Shown: one piece after another, positions 24,545 through 34,083 of the stretch
Layout: each line of letters opens with the position of its first letter
How positions within the stretch are numbered: the first letter of the stretch is position 1
The notes under the pieces: model-generated
Told to the model about the DNA's origin: nothing
What the model saw: only the letters and a program-made list of their open reading frames with translations
Database searches by the model: none
Assembly (NCBI RefSeq): GCF_003268615.1
Contig: NZ_CP029844.1
Span: forward strand, 434,001 to 498,000
Reading direction: 5' to 3'
DNA from: Blattabacterium clevelandi
GTDB taxonomy: Bacteria > Bacteroidota > Bacteroidia > Flavobacteriales > Blattabacteriaceae
DNA: 64,000 nt
Made by a program: the position numbers and the translations under genes

Positions 24545-27118
24545 TTAATAATTTTTTTGTTCTATTCCAAAAGAATACTGAAATATTTTATCATTCCATA
24601 ATTTTTTTTCATAGAGAAAATTTTTTAGATAAAACGATACAGATTTATCCTTTCCATATCTAGAAAAAATAATAAGTTGTTCCACAGGACGTGTAGTAGC
24701 TACATATAATAAATTTAGATTATCAATCCTTATTTTAGATAGATATTCTTCATAAATATTTATGAAAAAATGGTCATTTATATGTTTAAAATAAGGTTCT
24801 ATTTCTAGATAGATAGAATCCAACCCATGATATAAATCCGGACATACATCTATCCATATTCCTTCTTTTTTTTTTGAAAAAGCATTCCAATCTGTAAAAG
24901 GTAGAATTACTACAGGAAATTGTAATCCTTTAGATTTATGAATCGTCATAATACGAATAGCCTCTTTATTATCAGAAATAATGATACTTTCTTTTTCTTT
25001 TTTAGATTCCCAATATTCTAAAAAATCTACAATAGAATTTCCTACAATTTTCATAGAACGATGAACAAAGTCTAAAAAAGAATAGATAGATTCCGTATTA
25101 TATTGATTTAATAATCCAAATCCATCAATTACCTGTTCTACTATATTGTATATAGATTTATTATATAGAGATTTTAAATTTAATGTTTTTTTTGTAAAAA
25201 TTTTTTTTAACAAAAGATCAAATGGTAAAAAAATCGATTCTACAAGAAAGTCATGATCTTTTTGTTTGGTATGAATTAACTTATTTTTCAATAATAATAA
25301 AATTAAAGTAGCTCTTTTTTGATAACAATGAGGTTTTAAAAGTATATAAAAAAAATGTATAATGATTTCTATTTCCAAATGATTCTTTATAAGAAGAGAT
25401 ACGGAAGTATTTACAATAAATCCATCTTCTAAAAGTTTTTCAGATAAAAAATTTCCATCTTCGTTATTTCTAACTAATATAGCTATATCCGATAATTTAT
25501 ATTCCTGTTTTAACAATTTTTTTATTTTTTTTTGTATCTTACAGTAAAGTTCATGTTTGTAATTTTTTTGTTCTATAACAAAATTTAATTCTACATATCC
25601 TCCAGGTTTTTTAAATCCTTTTTGTTTGGATTCCTTATATATTTCTTTGTAAAGAGTAGAATTAAAAATTTTAGATACCGATTGATAAAGTGAATTGTTA
25701 AATTTTACAATTTCTTCATAACTACGAAAATTAGTACCTATAGTGATTATTTTTTTATAATAAGATTTAGATGAAGAAGAAATTAAATGAAGAAAAAGAT
25801 TATAATCTCCACCTCTCCAACGATATATAGATTGTTTAGGATCTCCTACAATCATAGCTGATCCATTTTCTGATAAAGCATTTTCAACTAAAATTCGAAT
25901 ATTATACCATTGTAAAAATGAAGTATCCTGAAATTCATCTATAAAATAATGTTTGTATTGTACCCCTAGTTTTTCATAAATTAGGGGTATGGGATCTTGA
26001 ATAATTCTTTCATGAAGTATTTTATTTAATTCTGCGTTTAAAAGAATTTTTTTTTCTTCTTTTAAAGATAGAAATTCTTTTTCTATTTCCTGTATTATAG
26101 ATAAAAGATGAAAATTTTTAAAAAAAAGTTTATCTAAAATATAGGATGAAATATATTTTTTATATATAAATTTTGTTTCTTTATACAAAGAAAGTATTTT
26201 TTTTTTATTCCTTTCTATCAATATTTTTTGATCCATATTTTTGGTAGAATTTTTACTACTATATAATACTTCTTTTTGAATAGATTTTTCAATACGTTGA
26301 TGAAAAGGATTTAAAATTATGTCTTTTACACGTAATTTTTGAAAAAGTTTTGGAAAATCTGAATAATAGAATGAATGTTTTTGAATAGATGTTTTTTTTA
26401 AAAATTTAAAAAATTTTTCTCCTTGTTTTTTACATTTTTTTTCAAATTTTTTCGTTCTTTTTAACAATTTTTTTTTTAGTATTATCCAATCATCAAAAGA
26501 TTGCAATCTAATTTTTTTCATAGAAAAAAAACTATTTTCCTCTACTATGAGACTAGCTATTTTAAATAGTTCTTTTCTAATATCCCAATTTTTTCCTTTC
26601 TTTAATCTTTCTAAAGAAAATTGGATCAAAATATGAGACCATTTTTCTGAACTTTGTAATCTATTATATAAATTATCTACAACTTCCCATAAAAATTTAT
26701 GGGTATCCATTTCTATATATATTTTTTTATTAGAAAAAAAAGATCGAATGATCCGATAAGTAAATTTATCGATAGTACTTATAGATAAAGAAGAAAAATC
26801 GTATAAAATTTCAGATAATATTTTTTTAGCGCGTTCAGATAGTTGACTTTTTGTTAATTTTAAATCTTTTATAATAGAATTGTACAAAGAATGATATTCC
26901 TTACTAATTTTTTGATTAGAAAATTCTTTTATACATTGTAATATCCTTTTTTTAATTTCTTCAGTAGCTTTATTGGTAAAAGTTAAAGCTAAAATTCGTT
27001 TAAATTCGTCACAATGAGGACTTTTAAAAAGAATAAAAAGGTAATTTTTTACCAAAAAAAAAGTTTTTCCAGATCCTGCTGAAGCGTTGTATATTTTTAA
27101 TGTAGCTGGAATCAACAT
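24545..27118 (-). CDS. RecB/AddA-like UvrD-family helicase without nuclease domain
   Basis: 857 residues from ATG 27118; an ATG at 27133 would add five residues. Superfamily 1 helicase motifs are NASAGSGKTFFLVKNYL (I), ILALTFTNKATEEI (Ia), KHYFIDEFQDTSFLQWYN (II), VGDPKQSIYRWRGGDY (III), TNFRSYEEIVKFNNSLY (IV), MTIHKSKGLQFPVVILP (V) and LLYVATTRPVEQL (VI). Full-length Bacteroidota homologues continue with a PD-(D/E)XK nuclease domain; this protein stops about 45 residues after motif VI, ending QYSFGIEQKNY. It probably unwinds DNA ends for repair, but would need another protein for nuclease activity. No AddB/RecC partner is next to it. Divergent from tamL. Confidence 0.88.
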   Translation of the reverse strand: MLIPATLKIYNASAGSGKTFFLVKNYLFILFKSPHCDEFKRILALTFTNKATEEIKKRILQCIKEFSNQKISKEYHSLYNSIIKDLKLTKSQLSERAKKILSEILYDFSSLSISTIDKFTYRIIRSFFSNKKIYIEMDTHKFLWEVVDNLYNRLQSSEKWSHILIQFSLERLKKGKNWDIRKELFKIASLIVEENSFFSMKKIRLQSFDDWIILKKKLLKRTKKFEKKCKKQGEKFFKFLKKTSIQKHSFYYSDFPKLFQKLRVKDIILNPFHQRIEKSIQKEVLYSSKNSTKNMDQKILIERNKKKILSLYKETKFIYKKYISSYILDKLFFKNFHLLSIIQEIEKEFLSLKEEKKILLNAELNKILHERIIQDPIPLIYEKLGVQYKHYFIDEFQDTSFLQWYNIRILVENALSENGSAMIVGDPKQSIYRWRGGDYNLFLHLISSSSKSYYKKIITIGTNFRSYEEIVKFNNSLYQSVSKIFNSTLYKEIYKESKQKGFKKPGGYVELNFVIEQKNYKHELYCKIQKKIKKLLKQEYKLSDIAILVRNNEDGNFLSEKLLEDGFIVNTSVSLLIKNHLEIEIIIHFFYILLKPHCYQKRATLILLLLKNKLIHTKQKDHDFLVESIFLPFDLLLKKIFTKKTLNLKSLYNKSIYNIVEQVIDGFGLLNQYNTESIYSFLDFVHRSMKIVGNSIVDFLEYWESKKEKESIIISDNKEAIRIMTIHKSKGLQFPVVILPFTDWNAFSKKKEGIWIDVCPDLYHGLDSIYLEIEPYFKHINDHFFINIYEEYLSKIRIDNLNLLYVATTRPVEQLIIFSRYGKDKSVSFYLKNFLYEKKLWNDKIFQYSFGIEQKNY

Positions 27119-27120
27119 AA

Positions 27121-27128
27121 TAAATTTG
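27121..27128 (+). promoter_or_regulatory. Putative -7 promoter element for the TamL gene
   Basis: TAAATTTG fits TAnnTTTG, 46 bp before the preferred ATG at 27175, in the 56-bp divergent gap with the helicase gene. Confidence 0.4.
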
Positions 27129-27174
27129 ATCAATGATTCTTTTAAATATAAAACGAAATAAGAAAAAAATTAGA

Positions 27175-29268
27175 ATGATAAAAAAAATTGGGGAAAAAAC
27201 ATATTTAATTAATATATTATTTCTCGTTTCTTTTTTCGTATTTTTTTTTGTATCGTGTAATATTATAAAAAAAGTACCGAAAGAAAAATATATACAAAAA
27301 AATAAGTATATAAAAAGTATTTATTGTAATTATTTTCGTTTTAAAAACGGAGAAAAATCTATAAAAATTGAATCCCCTTATTTAAAAAAAAAATCTGTAA
27401 AAAATTTTAATTCAAAAGTATTTTTTGAGGATAATATAAATTTTTCTATTCTTAGAAAAAAGAAAAAAACAGGAAAAATAACTTATAATAATATTCATCC
27501 TAGTGGAAGACCTTATTTTATCAACGAAATTATTTACAATTTTCAAGAAAAAGACTTAAAGGATATTTATATAAATAATATTCATTCTAGTTTAATTAAA
27601 AAAAGAGAACAATACAGTGAAAAAAAAATAATATTTGAAATAGAAAGGATGAAAAAAATGTATGAAAATCATGGTTATTATAATTTTCATGTATCAGATA
27701 TTAAGTTTCATGTAAATTCTATAGAAAATCAAAAAATAAATTTATATATGGAAGTAAAAAATTTCCATAATCATAAAAAATATTTTTTCAATAAAATTGT
27801 GATAAGAATTAATAATGAAAATAAGAATTTCTTCATTTACAATGGATATAAATTTTTTGTTCCTACCGATAAAAAATTAAATCCAAAAATTATCACGGAT
27901 ATTTTAACTATTTTTCCTGGATCTTTGTATAAGAAAAATGAGGTTTTAAAGACTCAAAAAAATATTTATTCTTTGCATCATTTTGATATTAATCAATTTA
28001 AAGTAGAAGAAGAAAAAAAAACTAATTTAAATTCAAAAATAGCCTTTTTAAATGCCAAAATTTTTTTAAAAACTTTAAGAAGTAATGAATTTAAATTTTA
28101 TTTAGTAAATTCTATATCCAAAAAAATGGATATAACAATCAATCCAAAAATTACTTTACTAAGTAGAAATATACTACAACAAAATGGTGCAAATTTTATG
28201 TTTTCTATAAATGGAAGTTTAAATTATTCTCCCAAAGAAATTTTTAACCTATCTAAAATTTCCTTGAAAGGAAATTTGATATATCCAGGATTTACAACCA
28301 ATTTTATCTCATCTATGAGTCCTAAATATTCCTTATATAGGACTCATACTTCTATTTTTTTTCAAATAAAAAATAAAAAAAATATGGATATAAAAAAATA
28401 CATATTTTCCAATTTTATTAATTATGAATGGAAGGTCACCCCTTATAGAAAACATAAAATAAAAATGATCACTTTTAAAGTGATCAAAAAAATGATTAAT
28501 TCTAAAAATTTTAAAAAAAAAAATAATGATCATTTTGATTCAAAAAATCCTATACAAAAAAAACAAATTAATAGGATAAAGGATAATTTTATCAATTCTA
28601 TTATTTATAATTATGAGATGAATCAATTTTTTGATCATAGTAAAAAATATCCTATTGCATTACGTGGAAATATCAATATTTCTGTCAATATTTTATATTA
28701 TTTATTTCAAAGATTTTTTTTTCCTAATAAGTTATTGAATAATATTTTTTTGGTTAAATACAATTTAGATTTCAAACAATCTTTTTCTTTATCTAAAAAT
28801 GATTTTCTAATATCAAGATTATTTATTGAAAAGAATTTTAATTATGAAAAAATTCCAAAAAATTTTTTTTCAGGAATATCTGAATTTTGTAAAAATGGTA
28901 GAAAATTGAATAGTATTCATCTAAATGTAGATAAAAATTCATCATTTAATAAAATTTTATTAGTCAATGAATATAGAAATCAAATACTTTCTAATTTATT
29001 TTCAGTTATTTTTTTGTACTTAGAAAATAGAGAACTGTTAAATAAAGAAAATAATAATTCAAAAAAAATAGAAAAGTTGATATGGAACCCTTTTTATAAA
29101 GAATTTTTATTAGAAGGAGGAATAGGAGTTCGATATGATCTTAAATTTTTTGTTTTTTTTGTAGATTTTGTATATAAATTGTATGATTCATCTCAAAAGG
29201 GATGGATCATAAATTATATAAAATTAAAAAAACCATTGATCAATTTTGGAATTGACCCACCTTTTTAG
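27175..29268 (+). CDS. tamL: TamA-like outer-membrane assembly lipoprotein (TamL type)
   Basis: 697 residues from ATG 27175; ATG 27133 would place 14 basic residues before the signal peptide. The N terminus is a lipoprotein signal (INILFLVSFFVFFFVSC) with Cys as the probable lipidated residue. POTRA-like repeats follow, including MYENHGYYNFHVSDIKFHV and the segment around PKIITDILTIFPGSLYKKNEVL, then a beta-barrel domain ending FGIDPPF with terminal Phe. Bacteroidota carry this lipidated TamA variant, thought to work with TamB in outer-membrane assembly. The barrel is unusually rich in Lys and Asn. BamA is the main alternative but the lipobox argues against it. Confidence 0.78.
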   Translation: MIKKIGEKTYLINILFLVSFFVFFFVSCNIIKKVPKEKYIQKNKYIKSIYCNYFRFKNGEKSIKIESPYLKKKSVKNFNSKVFFEDNINFSILRKKKKTGKITYNNIHPSGRPYFINEIIYNFQEKDLKDIYINNIHSSLIKKREQYSEKKIIFEIERMKKMYENHGYYNFHVSDIKFHVNSIENQKINLYMEVKNFHNHKKYFFNKIVIRINNENKNFFIYNGYKFFVPTDKKLNPKIITDILTIFPGSLYKKNEVLKTQKNIYSLHHFDINQFKVEEEKKTNLNSKIAFLNAKIFLKTLRSNEFKFYLVNSISKKMDITINPKITLLSRNILQQNGANFMFSINGSLNYSPKEIFNLSKISLKGNLIYPGFTTNFISSMSPKYSLYRTHTSIFFQIKNKKNMDIKKYIFSNFINYEWKVTPYRKHKIKMITFKVIKKMINSKNFKKKNNDHFDSKNPIQKKQINRIKDNFINSIIYNYEMNQFFDHSKKYPIALRGNINISVNILYYLFQRFFFPNKLLNNIFLVKYNLDFKQSFSLSKNDFLISRLFIEKNFNYEKIPKNFFSGISEFCKNGRKLNSIHLNVDKNSSFNKILLVNEYRNQILSNLFSVIFLYLENRELLNKENNNSKKIEKLIWNPFYKEFLLEGGIGVRYDLKFFVFFVDFVYKLYDSSQKGWIINYIKLKKPLINFGIDPPF
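28466..28486. repeat. 10-bp inverted repeat inside tamL
   Basis: TGATCACTTT and AAAGTGATCA flank a single T. It lies wholly in coding sequence (residues KMITFKVIKK). It may be a chance palindrome or an RNA hairpin. Confidence 0.5.
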
Positions 29269-29322
29269 AAAAAAATTCTTTTTTTTACATTTTTTAATTC
29301 TTAATTAAATAAAAAAAAACAT

Positions 29323-30390
29323 ATGTCTAAAAAATTTCCTTCTGGGGTTATTACCGGTAGTATTATCCAAGAAATATTTGAATATGCTAGGGAAAAAGTA
29401 TTTTCCATACCTGCTGTAAATGTTATTGGATCTAATACTATGAATGCAGCAATGGAAACTGCTGCAGAGGTTAATTCCCCTATCATTATTCAAATATCAA
29501 ATGGTGGAGCTATTTTTAACGCAGGAAAAGGATTAAGTAATCACGAACAAAAAGCAGCTATTCAAGGGTCTATAGCTTGTGCAAAACATATCCATGAACT
29601 AGCTAAATTGTATAAATCTACTGTAATTCTTCATACAGATCATTGTTCTAAACAATCTCTATCATGGATAGATGGGTTAATGATTGCTAATGAAAAAAAT
29701 TATAAACGTTTTGGTAAAACGTTATTTAGTTCTCATATGTTAGATTTATCTCAAGAATCTTTAGAAGAAAATATGAGTACTTGTGAAAGATACTTTGAAA
29801 GAATGAATAAAATTCAAATGACCATTGAAATAGAACTTGGAGTAACGGGTGGGGAAGAAGATGGTATAGATAATTCTAATATAGAAAATAATAAACTTTA
29901 TACTCAACCAAAAGAAGTTTCGTATGCTTATGAAAGATTAATCAAAATAAGCAAAGAATTTATTATAGCGGCTTCTTTTGGAAATGTACACGGAGTATAT
30001 AAATCTGGTAATATTATTTTACGTCCGGTTATTTTGAAAGAATCTCAAAAGTACATACAAAAAAAATTTAATACCAAAGAAAAACCAGTTTTTTTTGTTT
30101 TCCATGGAGGATCTGGGTCTTCCATAAAAGAAATTCAAGAATCTATTAGTTATGGGGTTGTTAAAATGAATGTAGATACAGATTTACAATATGCTTTTAC
30201 CTGTGGAATAAGAGATTATATGAGTAAAAATAAGGAATACTTGGATAAACAAATCGGAAATCCAGAAGGTAAATATCTTCCAAATAAAAACTATTATGAT
30301 CCTAGAATATGGCTTAGAAAAGGAGAAAAATCATTCAAAAATTTACTAAAAAAATATTTTGAATTAATGAATAATATTAACACTTTATAA
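29323..30390 (+). CDS. fbaA: Class II fructose-bisphosphate aldolase
   Basis: 355 residues, zinc-dependent aldolase joining or splitting dihydroxyacetone phosphate and glyceraldehyde-3-phosphate. The zinc-site motif is [13 protein letters not shown], followed by [24 protein letters not shown] and VFHGGSGSS and [14 protein letters not shown], all as in FbaA of the longer class IIA. It links glycerol-derived triose phosphates to gluconeogenesis or glycolysis. It begins 54 bp after tamL and is followed by accD after 4 bp, suggesting co-transcription. Confidence 0.95.
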   Translation: MSKKFPSGVITGSIIQEIFEYAREKVFSIPAVNVIGSNTMNAAMETAAEVNSPIIIQISNGGAIFNAGKGLSNHEQKAAIQGSIACAKHIHELAKLYKSTVILHTDHCSKQSLSWIDGLMIANEKNYKRFGKTLFSSHMLDLSQESLEENMSTCERYFERMNKIQMTIEIELGVTGGEEDGIDNSNIENNKLYTQPKEVSYAYERLIKISKEFIIAASFGNVHGVYKSGNIILRPVILKESQKYIQKKFNTKEKPVFFVFHGGSGSSIKEIQESISYGVVKMNVDTDLQYAFTCGIRDYMSKNKEYLDKQIGNPEGKYLPNKNYYDPRIWLRKGEKSFKNLLKKYFELMNNINTL

Positions 30391-30394
30391 AACC

Positions 30395-31234
30395 ATGGCA
30401 TGGTTTTTAAGAAAGAAAAAAAATATTATTACCCCTATAAAAGATAGAAAAGATTTACCTAAAGGGCTTTGGTACAGAACTCCAAATGGAAAAATTATAG
30501 ATACGGATGAACTAAAAAAAAATGCATATGTGAGTCCGGAAGATGGATATCATGTAAGAATTCAGAGCAAGGAATATTTTGATATTCTTTTTGATAATGG
30601 AAATTTTTCAGAAATAAATGTTAAAATGATTAGTAAAGATCCTATAAAATGGATAGATAGAAAAAAATATACAGATAGAATTGAGGAAGCAAAAAAAAAA
30701 ACAAATTTATATGATGCTATTAGAACAGGAGTTGGAAAAATAAATGGGATTAACATGGTTATTTCTTGTATGGATTTTTCTTTTATAGGAGGATCTATGG
30801 GATCTGTAGTAGGAGAAAAAATATCTAGAGCTATAAAACATTGTATTGAAAAAAAATTTCCATATGTATTGATATCTAAATCGGGAGGGGCAAGAATCAT
30901 GGAATCTTCTTTTTCTTTAATGCAAATGGCTAAAACAATAGCTAGATTGACTCAATTACGTGATTCAAGAATTCCTTATCTATCCATTCTTACAGATCCA
31001 ACTACAGGAGGCGTTACAGCATCTTATGCCTTACTTGGAGATATAAATATAGCAGAACCAGGTGCTCTAATTGGATTTGCTGGACCTAGAGTAATTAGAG
31101 AAACTATTGGAAAAAATCTTCCAGATGGATTTCAAACTTCAGAATTTCTTCTAGAACATGGATTTATAGATTTAATTTCTTCTAGAATTAATTTAAAAAA
31201 AAATATATCCAATCTTGTTTCTATGATGATGTAA
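30395..31234 (+). CDS. accD: Acetyl-CoA carboxylase carboxyltransferase subunit beta
   Basis: 279 residues. It forms the carboxyltransferase with AccA and makes malonyl-CoA for fatty acids. The N terminus [19 protein letters not shown] matches AccD, and the crotonase-like core has [28 protein letters not shown] and [12 protein letters not shown]. The zinc-ribbon positions that hold two CxxC pairs in E. coli read [10 protein letters not shown] and VSPEDGYH here, so the four zinc cysteines are absent. As far as I recall this is also true of flavobacterial AccD, so it is probably ancestral. Convergent with guaA 9 bp away. Confidence 0.94.
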   Translation: MAWFLRKKKNIITPIKDRKDLPKGLWYRTPNGKIIDTDELKKNAYVSPEDGYHVRIQSKEYFDILFDNGNFSEINVKMISKDPIKWIDRKKYTDRIEEAKKKTNLYDAIRTGVGKINGINMVISCMDFSFIGGSMGSVVGEKISRAIKHCIEKKFPYVLISKSGGARIMESSFSLMQMAKTIARLTQLRDSRIPYLSILTDPTTGGVTASYALLGDINIAEPGALIGFAGPRVIRETIGKNLPDGFQTSEFLLEHGFIDLISSRINLKKNISNLVSMMM

Positions 31235-31243
31235 AAAAAAAAA

Positions 31244-32803
31244 TTATTCCCATTCTATAGTTGATGGAGGTTTGGAAGTAATATCGTATACTAAACGATT
31301 AATTCCATTCACTTCATTAATTATTCTACTAGAAATTTTTTCTAAAAAATTATAAGGTAAATGTGAAAAAGTAGCAGTCATAAAATCTTCCGTATTTGTA
31401 ACACGTAATACAGCAACATATTCATAGGTTCGTTTATCCCCCATTACTCCTACGGATTTTATAGGTAATAATACTATAAAAGCTTGACTTACAGATTTGT
31501 AAAGATTATAATTTTTTAATTCTTGCAAAAGAATTATTTCCGCTTCTTTAAGAAGAGAAATTTTTTTTTTATTTACTTCTCCAATAATACGAATGCTTAA
31601 TCCAGGACCTGGAAATGGATGTCGATATAAAATTTCTTGTGGAATTCCTAAATATTTTCCTATTTTTCGTACTTCATCTTTAAATAATTCTTTTAATGGT
31701 TCCAGAAGTTTTAATTTCATTAAATTAGGTAATCCTCCTACATTATGATGAGATTTAATAAAAACAGTCTTTTTTAATAATTTTGAGGAAGAATATGTAG
31801 AAGATTCAATTACATCTGAATATATAGTTCCCTGCGCTAAAAATTCTACATTTTTAATTTTTTCTGATTCTTCTTGAAAAATAGAAATAAATTCTTTTCC
31901 GATAATTTTTCTTTTCATTTCAGGATCAATAATTCCAATTAAACTAGATAAAAAACGTTTTTGAGCATCTATTATTTTAATCAATAAATTCATTTTTTTA
32001 CACAAAAAAGATATTTTTTTTGTTTCTTCTTTGAGAAGGAAACCAGTATCAACGAAAATGCAATATAAGGATGACCCAATAGCTTTATGAATGATATAAG
32101 CTGCTACAAAAGAATCTACACCTCCTGAAAATCCTAATATTACTTTTTTATTATCTACACGTTTTCTTATTTTTTCTATATTTTCTTGTACAAAATGATT
32201 GAGTTTCCAATTTGGATAACATTTACAAATCTTAAGGATAAAGTTTTTCATGATCGGAACTCCAAATTCAGTATGATTCACTTCTGGATGAAATTGTACG
32301 GCATAAATATCTTTATTTTTATGAATTAAAGCAGCAATAGCACAAGAAGAAGTATGTCCGATCGATTTGAATTCTTTTGGAATCTTTTTGATTTCATCAA
32401 AATGACTCATCCAAACAATAGATTTTTTAGGAATTCCGTTTAATAAATCATTTTTACAATGATCTATCATAAAAATGGATTTTCCATATTCTTTATACTT
32501 TGATCTTTCTATTATTCCTCCAAAAAGAAAAGAAATTAGTTGCATTCCATAACAAATTCCAAGTATAGGAATATTCAATTGAAATATATTTTTAGATATT
32601 AATGGAGGATTTTCGTCATAAACAGAAAAAGGACTTCCTGATAAAACAATCCCTTTTGGTTTTTTTGATAAAATATTATGAATAGAAATATCATAAGGAT
32701 ATAAATGTGCATATACTCCTATATCTCGAATTCTTCGTGAAATCATCTTGCTATATTGGGAACCGAAATCTAATACTAAAATAGAGTCTTTTTTCATTAT
32801 CAT
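31244..32803 (-). CDS. guaA: GMP synthase (glutamine-hydrolysing)
   Basis: 519 residues. An N-terminal class I glutamine amidotransferase (SILVLDFGSQYSKMISRRIR, GICYGMQLISF with catalytic Cys, VQFHPEVNHT with catalytic His) is fused to the ATP pyrophosphatase domain (VILGFSGGVDSFVAAYII) and ends in the dimerisation region DITSKPPSTIEWE. It converts XMP to GMP. It is the last gene of the purine cluster, 33 bp after purD. IMP dehydrogenase, needed to make XMP, is not in this window. The start could be 32797, two codons in. Confidence 0.97.
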   Translation of the reverse strand: MIMKKDSILVLDFGSQYSKMISRRIRDIGVYAHLYPYDISIHNILSKKPKGIVLSGSPFSVYDENPPLISKNIFQLNIPILGICYGMQLISFLFGGIIERSKYKEYGKSIFMIDHCKNDLLNGIPKKSIVWMSHFDEIKKIPKEFKSIGHTSSCAIAALIHKNKDIYAVQFHPEVNHTEFGVPIMKNFILKICKCYPNWKLNHFVQENIEKIRKRVDNKKVILGFSGGVDSFVAAYIIHKAIGSSLYCIFVDTGFLLKEETKKISFLCKKMNLLIKIIDAQKRFLSSLIGIIDPEMKRKIIGKEFISIFQEESEKIKNVEFLAQGTIYSDVIESSTYSSSKLLKKTVFIKSHHNVGGLPNLMKLKLLEPLKELFKDEVRKIGKYLGIPQEILYRHPFPGPGLSIRIIGEVNKKKISLLKEAEIILLQELKNYNLYKSVSQAFIVLLPIKSVGVMGDKRTYEYVAVLRVTNTEDFMTATFSHLPYNFLEKISSRIINEVNGINRLVYDITSKPPSTIEWE

Positions 32804-32836
32804 TTCTTTTGTATCATTGGAATTTTTTAAAAAAAA

Positions 32837-34072
32837 CTATAATCCAATATCTTTCCTAAAATACAAGTTTTCAAAATGAACTTTTTTTACCTTATTATAA
32901 GCTATTTTTATAGCCTCATCGACTGTCCCCCCTATTCCTACTATATTTAAAACTCGTCCATGTGATGTCATCCATTTTTCTTTTTCTTTTTTAGCACCAG
33001 CAATATAAAAAGGTTCTTTTAAAGAATTTAATCCATTTATAATTTTTCCACTTTCATATTGTTCAGGATATCCTTTTGAAGATAGGACGATACAACAAGA
33101 ACATAATTTTTTCCAAGAAATAGATATTTCTTTTTGAAGAAAAACCGACTGTATTATCTGAAAAAAATTACTTTCCATTAATGGCAATAAAGTTTGAGTT
33201 TCAGGATCTCCCATACGAGTATTGTATTCTAATAAGTATACACTATTTGAAGTGATCATTAATCCGAAATAAATAAATCCCAAAAAAGTTAATTTTTCTA
33301 AAAAAAGGCCTTTTAAAGTTGGTTCCAATATATTTTTTTTAAAATCTATCCAAACTTCATTATTCATATAAGGATTAGGTGCTATCGTTCCCATTCCTCC
33401 AGTATTGCTGCCTGTTTCTTTTTCTCCAATTTTTTTGTAATCTTTAGCGGATAAAAAAGGAATAATCTCTTTTCCATTAAATATGGATATAATAGAGGAT
33501 TCCTTACCTTGCAAAAATTCTTCTATGATAACTTTATTTCCCGATTTTCCAAATTTATGATCTATCATAATAGAAGTCAAAGCCTTCTTTGCTTCGTTTT
33601 TATTTCTTACTAAGATTACTCCTTTACCTCCTGCTATACCACTTGTTTTGATAGCTACAGAATAATTTTTTTTTTCTAAAAAATCTACAGCTTTTTGATA
33701 AGAAGAAAAAACTTCGTATTTAGGAGTACGTACCCCATATTTTTTCATAAATGATTTAGAAAAAACACGATCACCTTCTAATCTAGCAGCAAGGTAATGT
33801 GGCCCCATAATTTTTAGTCCAAAATTTTGAAATACGTCTACAATTCCATCCAATAGAAAAGTTTCTGAACCAACAATAGTTATATCTATTGCATTTTTTT
33901 TAGCATATAAACATAAATCTAATGTTGTATAAGTATTTTTAATATTTTTTCCTATTTGATCTGTGCCTCCATTACCAGGATAAAAATAAAGATCTATAGT
34001 AGGAAAATCTTTTAAAAATTTTTTTCCCATAGCATGTTCACGTCCTCCATTTCCGAGAATTAAAACTTTCAT
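32837..34072 (-). CDS. purD: Phosphoribosylamine-glycine ligase
   Basis: 411 residues, ATP-grasp enzyme making GAR, step 2 of purine synthesis. Start MKVLILGNGGREHAMGKKF is diagnostic, followed by MGPHYLAARLEGDRVFSK, KTSGIAGGKGVILV, EEFLQGKESSIIS and EYNTRMGDPETQTLLPLM. Eleven bp separate it from the upstream purH stop. Intact by length. Confidence 0.97.
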   Translation of the reverse strand: MKVLILGNGGREHAMGKKFLKDFPTIDLYFYPGNGGTDQIGKNIKNTYTTLDLCLYAKKNAIDITIVGSETFLLDGIVDVFQNFGLKIMGPHYLAARLEGDRVFSKSFMKKYGVRTPKYEVFSSYQKAVDFLEKKNYSVAIKTSGIAGGKGVILVRNKNEAKKALTSIMIDHKFGKSGNKVIIEEFLQGKESSIISIFNGKEIIPFLSAKDYKKIGEKETGSNTGGMGTIAPNPYMNNEVWIDFKKNILEPTLKGLFLEKLTFLGFIYFGLMITSNSVYLLEYNTRMGDPETQTLLPLMESNFFQIIQSVFLQKEISISWKKLCSCCIVLSSKGYPEQYESGKIINGLNSLKEPFYIAGAKKEKEKWMTSHGRVLNIVGIGGTVDEAIKIAYNKVKKVHFENLYFRKDIGL

Positions 34073-34083
34073 AATATTTTTTT

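Noticed and set aside
28333-28533. Minus-strand open frames opposite tamL, gyrA, purF and other genes
   Set aside because: They lie wholly inside well-supported genes and have low-complexity sequence typical of the opposite strand of AT-rich coding DNA.
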